Below, one piece after another: positions 10,114 to 20,032 of a DNA stretch of 20,268 bases (within the stretch, counting starts at the first letter, position 1; the number at the start of each line of letters is the position of its first letter). A model generated the notes under the pieces. The model ran no database searches, was not told the origin of the DNA, and saw nothing but the letters and a program-made list of their open reading frames with translations. The DNA comes from Pigoraptor chileana (taxonomy: Eukaryota; Opisthokonta; Filasterea). The stretch covers positions 1 to 20,268 of the forward strand of contig CALSCR010003311.1 in assembly GCA_943704495.1 (NCBI GenBank), given 5' to 3'. Position numbers and translations under genes: made by a program.

Positions 10114-10160
10114 TAGTAACTTTGTAACCCGTAACGGTCAGGCAGGTTACAAAGTTACTA
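10114..10160. repeat. Perfect 16-bp inverted repeat with 15-nt spacer
   Basis: The left arm TAGTAACTTTGTAACC (10114-10129) is the exact reverse complement of the right arm GGTTACAAAGTTACTA (10145-10160). It could form a hairpin, bind a dimeric protein, or be a remnant of a small mobile element. No T-rich tail follows that would suggest a terminator. Confidence 0.85.
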
Positions 10161-10235
10161 AATACAGATAGCCGGTAAATTAACCGTTTCGGCACGGCAA
10201 GCATCACAACAACATTGACACTGCGGTCAGCCGCG

Positions 10236-10264
10236 ACACACACACACACACACACACACACACA
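10236..10264. repeat. CA microsatellite
   Basis: An uninterrupted (AC)n tract of about 29 nt is followed by further imperfect CA-rich sequence to about 10300. Confidence 0.95.
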
Positions 10265-10475
10265 TTGGCACACACCGCCGTGACATACACACACACTGCT
10301 CGCGCACACCTCAGTGACTCGACGTCAATAGCGCCGGTGCCCAGTCTCGGGCGGCCGGCATTACAAGTCAGTAAAGCCGTTTCAAAGCACTGACCTGCGA
10401 ATCCCGGCTAATCGTGAACAGCAACTGAATCACAAAAACTTACGTTAGCGGCTATCGAAGATTTTGATCTCGAGA

Positions 10476-13400
10476 ATGTCGGATTCCCGCAAATCAACAC
10501 CTGTCAAGAAAGAGAAGGAGAATGAAAAGCTGACGGCAGCCTTCGGCAGCGGCAGCCCTGCGGCAGTTCAGGGAGGCGCAGGTGCCATCGCCTGCGCAGG
10601 CGCCCGTGTCGCCCAACTATCCGGTCTGCCGACGATTTCTACCACGTGAGTACTGTATTCGTGGCCTTGATGATGTCCGTCTATTGTTTTACCCGCGGTC
10701 CTTACTATACAGTGCGCCGACCATTTGTCGTTGTCACACACACGCGGCGAGCGCTTCGAATCAGAGAAGTGTGCACGCCGGAAGAACAACAGTTTCAAGT
10801 ATCAACAAATGTACATGCTTCCCCCCCCCCCCCGGATGGTTATTGCATCGAGTGGCATCCCTACTGCCCATCCTCAAGTTCATAAACACGAGGCATCTGA
10901 TGGCATATGATCAGTAACGGGACAGTTGACTAACTCCGGACGTTCCCTTATGGCTGTGCATCTCAGGCCCAACGGAAAGCGTCCGATCGCCGTCGACACG
11001 CCAGGAGCTCGAGGATTGCCCAGCCCGGGTACGCCGGCAGCTGGCGAACCAGCGGCATATCACGACGGCATGCTTGATTCGTTCAGTGGACCGTGCCCGC
11101 TGTGCATGCCGGTGACGAGCCGCCCTCTCAGGCCGAATAACAAGCGAGTGCTCGCAAACAACAAGGCCGAAAAATCGCCGCTGGTGCAGATTACGGTCGA
11201 CGGAAAAAAGTTAACGGTGCACAACGACTGTCGCCTGTGGTCGAACTTGTGCCGCGATTTCATGGACGTCCTGCAAGCGCGGCAGACTGCCGAGTGCGCC
11301 TTCTGCCGTCTGGGTGGAGCTGTGCTCCAGTGCGACAACACGAGCTGCGCCAAGCACTATCATGTCCCCTGTGCGCGTGCACGCAAGGAAGGTTCCGTCT
11401 ACTTTCTCGAGCTCATCGAGGATAAGCGCGACGGGCCTCAAGGACTGGGTTACATTACTGCACCGGCAGCGGACAAGGGGCCACTGCCGGAGTCTGACTG
11501 TGCAACTGACAATCACATTTTCTATTGCAACAAAAAGTGCTGGTCGTTGCACATTGGTCGCGCCGTCGACCAGTTCAGGCTGCTGTCTGAGACTAGCACC
11601 AACAACAACAGCAGCACGGGCGCGACCTACCAAGCGATGGTTTTGAATCCGAATTTTGCTCTCGCGGGAACGCACGGAGAGCTTGCCCTCTCGGATGCGC
11701 GGCGCAAGCTCCTTGAGGAATTGAAGACCTCGCTCCAAGTGATTGGTCGTTGCGGGCCAGCGCCGCTTGCGGACATCCTTGCCGACGTGCAGGGTGAAAT
11801 CGAGCACTTGAACAGCGCGATTCTCTCCGGTGTGAAGGTGCAGCCCTCCGTGGTCCTGCTTGGACCCAACGGATTCGGCAAGTCGACGATCGCAAACATT
11901 CTACTGCGCCTCACATCCGTCGACCCGGAGACGTATTGTAGTCAAGCATGGAAGGACCGACGCATGGGGTTGGAGGCATTGTCGCCGGCGGTTCTGACCA
12001 CGGAGCAGGCCGAGGAGGCAATTGTCCGCACACTCCCTGACGACGATTGGGAGGAATCGGCGGAAGCGCGCGATAAAAGTGTGCGGAAAGACCTTGCCTC
12101 CATCGACGGCGCGCTCAAGGCGTACTGTGAGCAGGGCAGTATAGCAAAACTGCAGGGATTTGTGCTCCCAGCATGCAACAAGGACGGTACTTCGACGACG
12201 AGTGCAAGCATCGAGATGCGGCACGGACTCACTTATCACTCGCTGGAAGTGTATGAAAAGGAGGCCAACGTCCGGCAAGACTGCTTCCACTTTGTCGAAC
12301 GGCTTCGGGAGAAGAGGAAGAATGATAAACCCGATGAGGAATTCGCACTCTCTCAGCGCCGTTTCCTCCTTGCGACAACCATCGGCAAGGGTCACGAAGA
12401 CTATCCATTCCAGCAACTGACCAAAGAGGATGTTGCCCACATCCAGACTGAGGAAGACGTGCCCATACACCCGGATGTTGCTAAGGTGCTAGGCCTGTGC
12501 GTGATCACTGCGGGGAACGGAAGGGATCCCGAGTGGGACCGGATGTACGTGCGCAGTAGGCTATACTCGCTGATGGGTAAGAGCGACGACGACAGCCAGT
12601 GCAGCCCCAAAAAGGCGGCAAAATACCTGCGTCGATCCGCAATACTGTCGAACCTATCGGTGTTTGTTCCGTCGTCACTTCTCGAGGGCGGAGTGCGGCT
12701 GATAGACACGCCCGGTACTCTCGAGGACGACTGTCTCAAGGTGAAAGCTCGCCGCACTGCCCTCAACAGCGCCTCGACCGTGCTGCTCGTCGACAAACGA
12801 ATGGTCTTAGCACCCGAGAAAGGGCTGGCAGAGCTTTGCGAGACCACCTTTTTCCAGAACATGGTCGACAGCCCGGACAGGTACCGTCTCGTCGCACTTC
12901 ACTACATGGAACTGGAAAACCGCACCAAGTTTCAGGACTTTGAGGAGTCGAGAATGGCCACAGTGAACATGGCGGCTTCCAGTAAGAAGTACATTTGCAA
13001 GTACATGACGGGAGAGCTCCAGGAGAGGGAGGAGGAGCGATTTAAGCGCAACAACCCGGGCCAGGTAAGCATATATACTCACACACACACACACATGCAA
13101 GCAGTAGCGCTGCATACTATAGTGAAACACACGATACTATGGTCTACTGTCTCTTTCTCCAAAACAACTCCAAGCAGGCCGCAGCATTATGTTTGAAAAA
13201 CTAGGCCATGCAAATTTCCATATTGCTAACCAAGTCACGCTGCCCAATGCAATGCCAACGCAGGAGGTGGACGATGACGCCGTTGAGAGGCGGGTGGCGG
13301 AGCTCTCAGCGAGCTTCTCGCAGTCAGTGGAGGCCATTACGATCTTCCCGGTCATGTTCGCGTCTCTCGCTCTGAATGTGGACTTTGTCGACGATTACGT

Positions 13401-16353
13401 GGGCACGCCTGGAGCACGCGAAGTCGCAAAGACGCTGGGCATGGAATCCCTCATTCGCATATTTCGCATGAGGCCCAACGAGGAGCTGAGAGAGGTGCTT
13501 GCAGAGGCAAGGAGCGACGCGCGGCCCATGAAGAAAATAATCCAACGATGCGTCGACTTTGTGAGCAGGTCCAATTCGGATGCCGAATACGCCCGATCAG
13601 ACAACGGAATCGCACTCGCACAGAGGGCCAAGGACCTTGCGAAGGCGTCGCCGCGGGAGGTCACGTGGCGGACCCAGGCCCCCGGAGCGCTGCAGCAGGT
13701 GTTCAACCAGATGAAGACGGTGTTGGGCGACATTGTGGGGAGGACGTTTGGTGATCCGGCTTTTGCAGATACTTTGAGGGCGTCGTTTGCGAGCGGCATG
13801 GAACGACTGCGCGAGGACGTCAAGGGACATAAAGTAACGCAGCTGCTGCTCGCCGCCAATCCAACGTACAGCGGAATTTCCAGGAAGTTTCCGATAAAGG
13901 ACCGCTTTTTTCCGTTGGGAAATGGGCTGTTTGAGATGGCGCGGCTGCCGGCGATCCACGCGGCGTTGCATGCGCTTGCAAATGAAAACATCAAGATCAT
14001 CGAAGATTCTCTGATGAAATTTGCGACCGGGCAGCTCACGACATCGCGAAACAAGTTGCTGGATCCGAGTGCGAAGCAACTGCTCGATACGGCGTTTGAG
14101 GACAACGTAACCGAACTTCACAACCGCGCCCGAGCGTTTTTCCACCTCGGTGGAAAGAGGTATCTCACCATCGAATACTTTCGCGAGCTGGCTGGGCAAT
14201 GGGAGATGGAGATTATCGGTGATGTGGTCAAGACGGCGACGTTCAAGAACGTGGTGTCACAACTCGCGCTCAATTCCCCTCCAAATAGATCCGCGGACGC
14301 CCAGCGCACGATCATCGAGCTCGGAGAAACATTTGTGCGCGTAACGGCCACGAAGACAAAGCAGAAGCTACAAAAGATCATGGACCCGCAACTTGTGAAA
14401 ATGCAAACGGCGGTGCAGGGATCCGCGACGCAGAGAGTGCAACCAGCATCAATTTCAACCCTGATAAGCGTCTTCAAATCCCTCTCCAACCTGGGGAAGG
14501 TGAACGTCCGCCCAACTGACACACTGCGCATCAAGCAAGTCTTTGAAGGCGTCCTGCGAGCCATCGAGAGCACCGAGAAAGCTCTGACGGAGGAGGCGAC
14601 GCCGCTGGCGGATACGAGCATCGTTTTCCAGAGCGTGCGCACCCGCATTGTTCGCGAGGGTCTCTTTCGTCACGCAAGAATGCATGGAATGGAACCAAAC
14701 GAGCCTATCGCAGCGATTGCCACTTCCTACTACCCCATTGACATTGCGCCTTATACGCCGCAAACGTCCTTGGGCTCCCACGCACGCATTCTCCAGGGCA
14801 ATGGTGCGTTCGGCATAATTGAGAATGCTGTGGGTGCGGCGGGCCTGAAGCTCAGGCTCGCGCACGCGACTGAAGATGACGATCAGTCGCCAGTCACTCC
14901 ACAACGACAGAGTGCCTTTGCCGCACTCGCAGCGGCGATGTACGGGGAAGATTCCAGCAACGCCGGCGATGCCGAGTTTCGTCTGCGAGCGATGGCATGC
15001 GCACAGTTGCGTGAAAAATACTCGCGTGTGCCACCGAATGTGCGTGAAGTGGAAACGGGGTATTCCGGCGTGTCATTGGATGCACTTGTGGAAGGGATCA
15101 TGCTTGGCAGCGCACCCGTGGACGAGTTTGTGCTCGTTGTCCTCAGCGAAACCCTCGGTGTTACAATCAACGTTTGGTATGCAACGGATAGGGGAGTGCG
15201 GGTGCGACACATCCTTCCAGACGAGATATCGGCGTCCTACACGGACACTGTTGTTGAGCGGATCTGCATACCAGCATATCACTTGGCAGTGGTCGGGATG
15301 TACAACGAAGACGAACGATCATATCCCGTGTTTGCTGCCCTCCATCGCGCTTCCGATGATGTGGAGATGAGCGACGAAGCAGATCAAGACCAAGACGGCT
15401 GGAATGACAGTTGGAGGGAGCTGAAAGAGGATGGGCCCAGCGCGGGAGTCGCCCAAGTTTCTTCCTTAGCTCCTGCCGATGCCGGCGAGTCGACGCCGAT
15501 GGACATCACTATGGAGGCGACGCCGACTGACGCGTCGAGAGCTGGGGGGAAGCGACCGGTGAAACGAAGGCTGAACGAGATGAGTGGCGGCGGCGGCGTG
15601 GACGTGCATCCTTCCCCCAAGAGAAAGCGGGTCTCCTTTGCGCATGACGCAGTCAGAGATCTGCAAGAAACCGACCGCGCCACAAAAGACGAAGGAAAAC
15701 TGGCGATTTATATCGTGGTGGACTTTGCAACTCTCCTTGGAATTGAGAAACGACGAAGCGGTTCTGCTGATTTAGAGCTGCGCAGATTGATGACGAAGGG
15801 CGCCAATGTCGCCAAGAACAGCAACATCACGCTGAACCTAGTCATCCCGCAGTCCGTCCGTGAACAACTCACGAGAGTTAAAAAGGTGCAGGACGAAGAT
15901 GGACGACCAGCGCTGCGTGTCTGGGATGGCATCGAAGCGATGAAGAAGAGTAAGGAGGAATCGCTGGCAGTGATTGACGAGCCTGATGCCTTTGCAAAAG
16001 AAGCGGAGACAAGGGTAAACGCCGGCTTTGCCAGTGGTCGGAGGAGCGCAAATCAGGCGTATTGTTCGGCGGATGTGTATCAGAATAAGCTCAGAGGGAT
16101 GCCGGGACGAGTCTTGCTCGTGCAAGACAGAGATGCGCAGCCAACGACATCATTTGCCAGCCAGGGCCGGGTACCCACCGTGTCAATTGCGGCGCTGTAC
16201 GCAATGTTCGATGGGACTGACAACTGGCAGTCCGACAATCCCACAACTGACAAATCCGGGGCAGAGTCGACTCACCGAAAGGTTGCCGCGGCGCTGGCGA
16301 ATTGGAATCGCGTGCTTCGAAACACTGCGCCCGGCAGCCGTCAGTCCAAGTGA
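10476..16353 (+). CDS. Giant multidomain protein: ePHD finger, SLIP-GC-like dynamin GTPase, OTU-like domain, NLS, PIN nuclease-like domain
   Basis: The model join(10476..10645, 10967..13064, 13264..16353) gives 1785 residues; both introns (10646-10966, 13065-13263) are phase-consistent. The extended PHD finger has C100/C103, H142/C145, C167/C170, C179, C184, H187 or H189, C192, and C244/C248/H252. The GTPase has P-loop GPNGFGKST (356-364), a Thr/Ser-rich switch I (about 465-475) followed by EMRHGLTYHSLEVYE as in SLIP-GC-type GTPases, and switch II DTPG (637-640). The expected N/TKxD G4 motif is missing; the equivalent position reads ALHYMELEN (about 705). A long helical region follows. An OTU-like domain spans about 1290-1435 with RQSAFAALAAAMYG, so Ser1306 sits at the Cys position, and YHLAVV (H1429). 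NLS: KRPVKRR (1519-1525) and PKRKRV (1541-1546). The PIN-like domain (1570-1745) has D1576, E1623, D1693 and D1711. An in-frame ATG at 10950 is an alternative start. A nuclear chromatin or RNA role is inference. Confidence 0.8.
10646..10966 (+). other. Intron 1 of the multidomain gene
   Basis: Donor CCAC|GTGAGT and acceptor GCATCTCAG|GCCC keep phase 2 and bypass an in-frame TGA on each side. The intron holds a 13-nt C run at 10821-10833. If the gene instead starts at the ATG at 10950, this region would be promoter and the upstream exon would be noncoding or unrelated. Confidence 0.65.
10821..10833. repeat. 13-nt C homopolymer inside intron 1 of the multidomain gene
   Basis: An uninterrupted run of C follows GTACATGCTT. 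It is prone to sequencing length error, but being intronic it does not affect the coding model. Confidence 0.9.
13065..13263 (+). other. Intron 2 of the multidomain gene
   Basis: The donor is GCCAG|GTAAGC. The acceptor CCAACGCAG|GAGG was picked because the nearer AGs give the wrong frame or a stop. A good branch-point-like TTGCTAAC lies about 35 nt upstream of it. A CA repeat sits just after the donor. Splicing fuses the GTPase half to the OTU/PIN half in one frame. Confidence 0.75.
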
Positions 16354-16894
16354 CGCCTTCTTGACTGATGACATCCATTTCGCTCCTCCCTCTGAAATGC
16401 TCGGACACGCAGAATTTAACGGCTTAACGACGGATGCACCTGCAAGGACCACGTCCGTCGACGTCTGCTGCAATGCGCGCAGAATCAGCGATAGACGCGT
16501 CGTTGAAATTCAACTTGACACGAGCAAAAAATGTTGACGTGTGTGTGTGTGTGTGTGTGTGTGCGTGTACTTGTGTGCGTGGCCACCAGGTGTAAATTGG
16601 GGAGCTTGCTTCATAAATAACCTTTTAACTGATACTCTAACCCGCCCTGTTCAGCAAACTGACATGTCATGTGGCCCTCCATCGACGTAAACGTTTCAAT
16701 TTTTTTCAAATTTCTTTTCGCGCGACGGTCGCGAATTCTTGATCAAAGAGTGACAACGACTGATACTATTTGTCAGTGGCCCGAATGGTCCTCAAAGTCC
16801 TGAAACGGCTGCCACAACAAGAGTAAACAGTCAGTGCAATGGCACCTCAAATCAGGCCCGCTGGCCGGCATTACCCAGACGTCATCGTGGCAAA
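16354..16894. other. Noncoding region after the multidomain gene
   Basis: This holds the 3' untranslated region of the large gene, a GT microsatellite and AT-rich sequence. No coding feature is supported. A CATAAATAA stretch at about 16612 could act as a polyadenylation signal, but this is speculative. Confidence 0.45.
16539..16562. repeat. GT microsatellite
   Basis: A (GT)n tract of about 24 nt, continuing as imperfect GT-rich sequence to about 16580. Confidence 0.95.
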
Positions 16895-17292
16895 CAACAT
16901 ATAAACACAACAGACAGTCACATGTCATAACACAGCAGATAGTCACACGTCATAACGCAACAAATAGTCGCATGTCATAACACAACAGATAGTCACATGT
17001 CATAACGCAACAAATAGTCGCATGCCATAACACAATACAGTCGCATGTCAAAACACAACAGACAGTCACATGTCATAACACAACAGACAGTCACATGTCA
17101 GAACGCAACAAATAGTCGCATGTCATAACACAATACAGTCGCATGTCATAACGCAACAGATAGTCACATGTCATAACGCAACAAATAGTCGCATGTCATA
17201 ACACAATACAGTCGCATGTCAAAACACAACAGACAGTCACATGTCATAACACAACAGACAGTCGCATGTCTCCCATAACACCAACAGACAGT
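16895..17292. repeat. 25-bp tandem satellite with higher-order structure
   Basis: About sixteen head-to-tail units resemble CACATGTCATAACACAACAG followed by ACAGT. Most are 25 bp; three are 23 bp and end in CAATACAGT. Variants alternate at fixed positions (CAC or CGC start; ACAC or ACGC; GACAGT, GATAGT or AATAGT). The four-unit series starting at 16994 recurs at 17165 almost unchanged, a 171-bp higher-order period. The last unit (17263-17292) has a 5-bp insertion. There are no spacers between repeats, so this is not a CRISPR array. Confidence 0.93.
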
Positions 17293-17844
17293 CTAGTGAC
17301 CGACAGGCGCGGGGTAATACATTGCTGCATCGTCATCATATCAGATGCAGATCTGCAGGATATGCATTCAAGTCAGTCCAGGCGGCCATCGCCATTGCAG
17401 TTGGTAGGGGGCCCGCAATGCCGGATTACTGACTCAAACTTGAGATGGAGAACAGCTCCTACTCACTTTCAGTCAGGAATGAGGCCACGGCCCGGCCAGG
17501 GCTCCGAAGGTCGGATCCTTAAACAGTACAAATAGCTCCATTGCCGGCGTACATCCATCGCAGCGACGTGGCATCAATACAGTACACGTAGCATAATACT
17601 GAATCCGTCAGTCAGGACATCGAATTAAACTCGTAAATGCCGGTGCGGTTGCCGTCTGCTCCGAGTGATCAGAGTAAGGCAGCGATCACATGCGATTAAT
17701 AAAAAGGGTGCGGCCGTCGTGGTCCTCAGGGCACTCTTCGCAGTGTTGCCGCTGAGTATAATGGCTACTCGCCGTTGTCACGTATCTCGGGTGTGCCAGA
17801 GCGGTCACGGTCGTGAAGTGAAGGTTGTCTCGGCTCAAACCATC
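17293..17844. other. Noncoding region, 3' side of the TTL-family gene
   Basis: No gene is supported. The stretch presumably includes the 3' untranslated region of the TTL-family gene, whose stop is at 17845-17847. Short CAGTCA/TGACTG motifs recur here. The small open frames look random. Confidence 0.45.
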
Positions 17845-20032
17845 TTAATTGGGCGCGTCGATTAATTCCCAAGAGCCACTTGACGCATTTGGGCGACCAA
17901 AATGACGCCAGAAGACAATGTTGAACAGGTCTCGGTACATGAGCCGATCCTGCAACGGCATAATGGCAGTAGACAAGTGCAATGTAAGGAGGCGCGCGAG
18001 CCATTGCAAACCCGCCGCCTGCCGTGGCTGTTGCACTTCAGAATGGAAAACAACCTACCTGGCGCGCAAACATTGGGATCGTCAGCCCAAAAATCATGGG
18101 GCTAGGATTTGCTTCGAGAAACCATGGGTTGAGGTCCGAATCCAGCATAATGTCGATGCCCCATCTGCACATAACGGATTGCACACGCCAGTCAATCCAC
18201 ACCTTAGATGTGCTGACATGGTGCTATGATTAAAACGGACCGACTGAGTTGCGGTTGATGAACTGACACAAAGTTAAACAGTCAATTGCAACCGGGCCGC
18301 AAGACAGGAAACCCGGAAATAATACTCAGCGTACAATCGGTGTCAGTCGTGAGTCAAATGCTCGTTGGCTACCCATGTGTTAACCAAGTGCACTCACAGT
18401 TTGAAAGAGAAATCGCGATGTTCGCAAGTGTTCCACAAGCCGAAGATTATCTTTGCAATGCGCTTGATCGCCGGGACAGTGCGTTGATTCCACATCGATG
18501 AGGCCCAAACTTCGAAAGTAGTCGAGCAAACTGTCGAGAGTGTCGAGCGCATCATCGTCGTGAAGGGCCAAGTTTGCTAGGAGCCTCTTGTGATCCAGTT
18601 CGGCGTCTGTGTCTCCACCAGCGTTGGTGGACTCCATCGAGTTCGATTCGTTGAATAGTCTCAGTATGCCGTCATCGTTTTCTGCAACCCAAGGGTCGGG
18701 ATCCTCGGCCACAGTGGCCCCGCCTGATTCCACCACTTCGCCCAGGGAGTTGCTGGGTGCAGGTATTGGCGTTGCTGCCGTATCCGTCTCGTCGTCGTTT
18801 GCAACAAGACCACGAACGACTGTTCCACGGAAATTGATGTAAAGCTCCAAGGGAGCGAGGGACGTCACTAGAACGTAGAGCCGAAGGACGAAACGACGGC
18901 CGCGGAATGTCAATGCGCTATCAATCAGCTTCTGTGCAACGAGTGGGCCCTCAGTGCTAAGGCTTAGATTGACGGCCGACAGGAGCGCCGGTGCGCTGTC
19001 AAACACTCGGATGCCCTGACCATCAAATCCTCTCGTGCTGAAGAATTTCCAACAAAAATGTGGAGATAGGACATACAGAAAGCAATAAATTGTAATGTTA
19101 AAGGCGAGTCCCTCATAACAACAACATGATGGTTAATCGGAAGCAAGAACTGATTTCTAAAATCATATGCTTGCAGGACGTCAAACATGCAACGACAAGT
19201 CAGGCAGTCGAGCGTGCCAGCAGTTGGCCAGCACCAGCACTGACGATCATCCACGTCATGGCTGTGCATGCTGACTGGCGGCGGCCGCACTGAATAATGA
19301 CACTGCCGTGATGTATCTGTCATGTAAGTTATGGTGACCTGACGACATAACTAACAGAAGGGCCAGTCGCATACCGAAAGCCGATTGTTGGCAGTCAGGC
19401 TGAAGTGCGGATTAAGCTTAGAATGACAGCAGTAAAGTTGCAATAACCACGATACGGCGGCTGCGTGCGCACGGTCAGTCTAATACCCCGGACTGACGCC
19501 GGCCGCTTGGCTCATTACTGCAGTCATCACCGACAACGATTGCAGTGACTTAGCCTGCGGCCCTAATTTAAGTCTGGACAGTATATTATACTCACCCGAG
19601 TTTTACGAGATATCTCGTGGTTGTAGTAGTTGCTGTTTTGCCCGACTGTCGCGTCGCCTCAATGCGACGTAGGATGCCGTCATTGTACTCGATGAATTGT
19701 TGGGCAGTTTGGTCAAAATTGGATTCTTCCCGGAAAACAAACGATCGCGGATAGAATGCGTTCACGTCGACATCCGGGTTTTCGCGGGCATACCTTTGGA
19801 GGCACAACGCGACCGCCATCTTCGTCTGTATAGCGCATCGTAGCTCGTGTCCACGTGCCTTCCGCCGCCTTGCGACCAGCTCAGCGCCCACGGTTGAGGC
19901 TGGATCAACAAGGACGTTGAAGAGAATGCCGCTTATGTACTCCCATTTGGGCGGGAAGCTGGACATAATGCGAGGTAGCTGCCAAAGGACCCCTGTGAGA
20001 CAGCAGTGACGAGTGTAGGGAGACATGTTCAT
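17845..20032 (-). CDS. Tubulin-tyrosine-ligase (TTL) family ligase; 5' end uncertain
   Basis: Four exons, complement(19596..20032), (18398..19037), (18059..18223) and (17845..17949), encode 448 residues; all junction phases match. TTL-family enzymes are ATP-grasp ligases that add amino acids (Tyr, Glu or Gly), mostly to tubulin. The visible core includes YPRSFVF (94-100), YLVKLGTRGFDGQGIRV (141-157, the Lys and Gly-rich nucleotide loop, assembled only by splicing), VAQKLI (179-184), FVLRLYVLVTS (195-205), and DIMLDSDLNPWFLEANPSP (383-401) with the metal ligands E396 and N398. Between residues 217 and 350 lies an Asp/Glu-rich stretch unlike standard TTLs, and the usual HLTN segment is only hinted at by LLANLALHD. 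The start is uncertain: an upstream in-frame TAA limits the frame to ATG 20032, but a good acceptor (CTGTCTCACAG) lies just downstream, so an additional 5' exon is possible. The substrate cannot be told from sequence. Confidence 0.85.

Larger units (their letters stand above)
9463..10475. other. Intergenic region with short repeats, no gene seen
   Basis: About 1 kb without a supported gene. It contains an AT run (TTTATATATGTATATATAAA, 9491-9510), an imperfect inverted repeat (TCGGCAGCACTGAC at 9782-9795 versus GTCAGCACTGCCGA at 9799-9812), a perfect 16-bp inverted repeat near 10114-10160, and a CA microsatellite. The right end should hold the promoter of the large gene beginning at 10476. Confidence 0.5.

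Noticed and set aside
11211-11807. 198-residue minus-strand open frame inside the multidomain gene
   Set aside because: It lies opposite the zinc-finger and GTPase-flanking coding sequence, whose motifs are clear on the plus strand.
13189-13263. Independent start of a second gene at the ATG at 13189
   Set aside because: The acceptor at 13264 with an upstream branch-like TTGCTAAC continues the frame from 13064, so 13189-13263 is better read as intron. It remains an alternative if transcripts show two genes.
13395-14105. 236-residue minus-strand open frame
   Set aside because: It is a shadow of the helical region of the multidomain protein and shows no family features.
16895-17292. CRISPR-like array of short repeats
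   Set aside because: Units are directly adjacent without unique spacers, they vary in sequence, and the surrounding genes are eukaryotic.
18900-19600. Separate small genes for the two right-hand minus-strand open frames
   Set aside because: Splicing them with phase-matched sites rebuilds the TTL-family nucleotide-binding segment, so they are exons of one gene.
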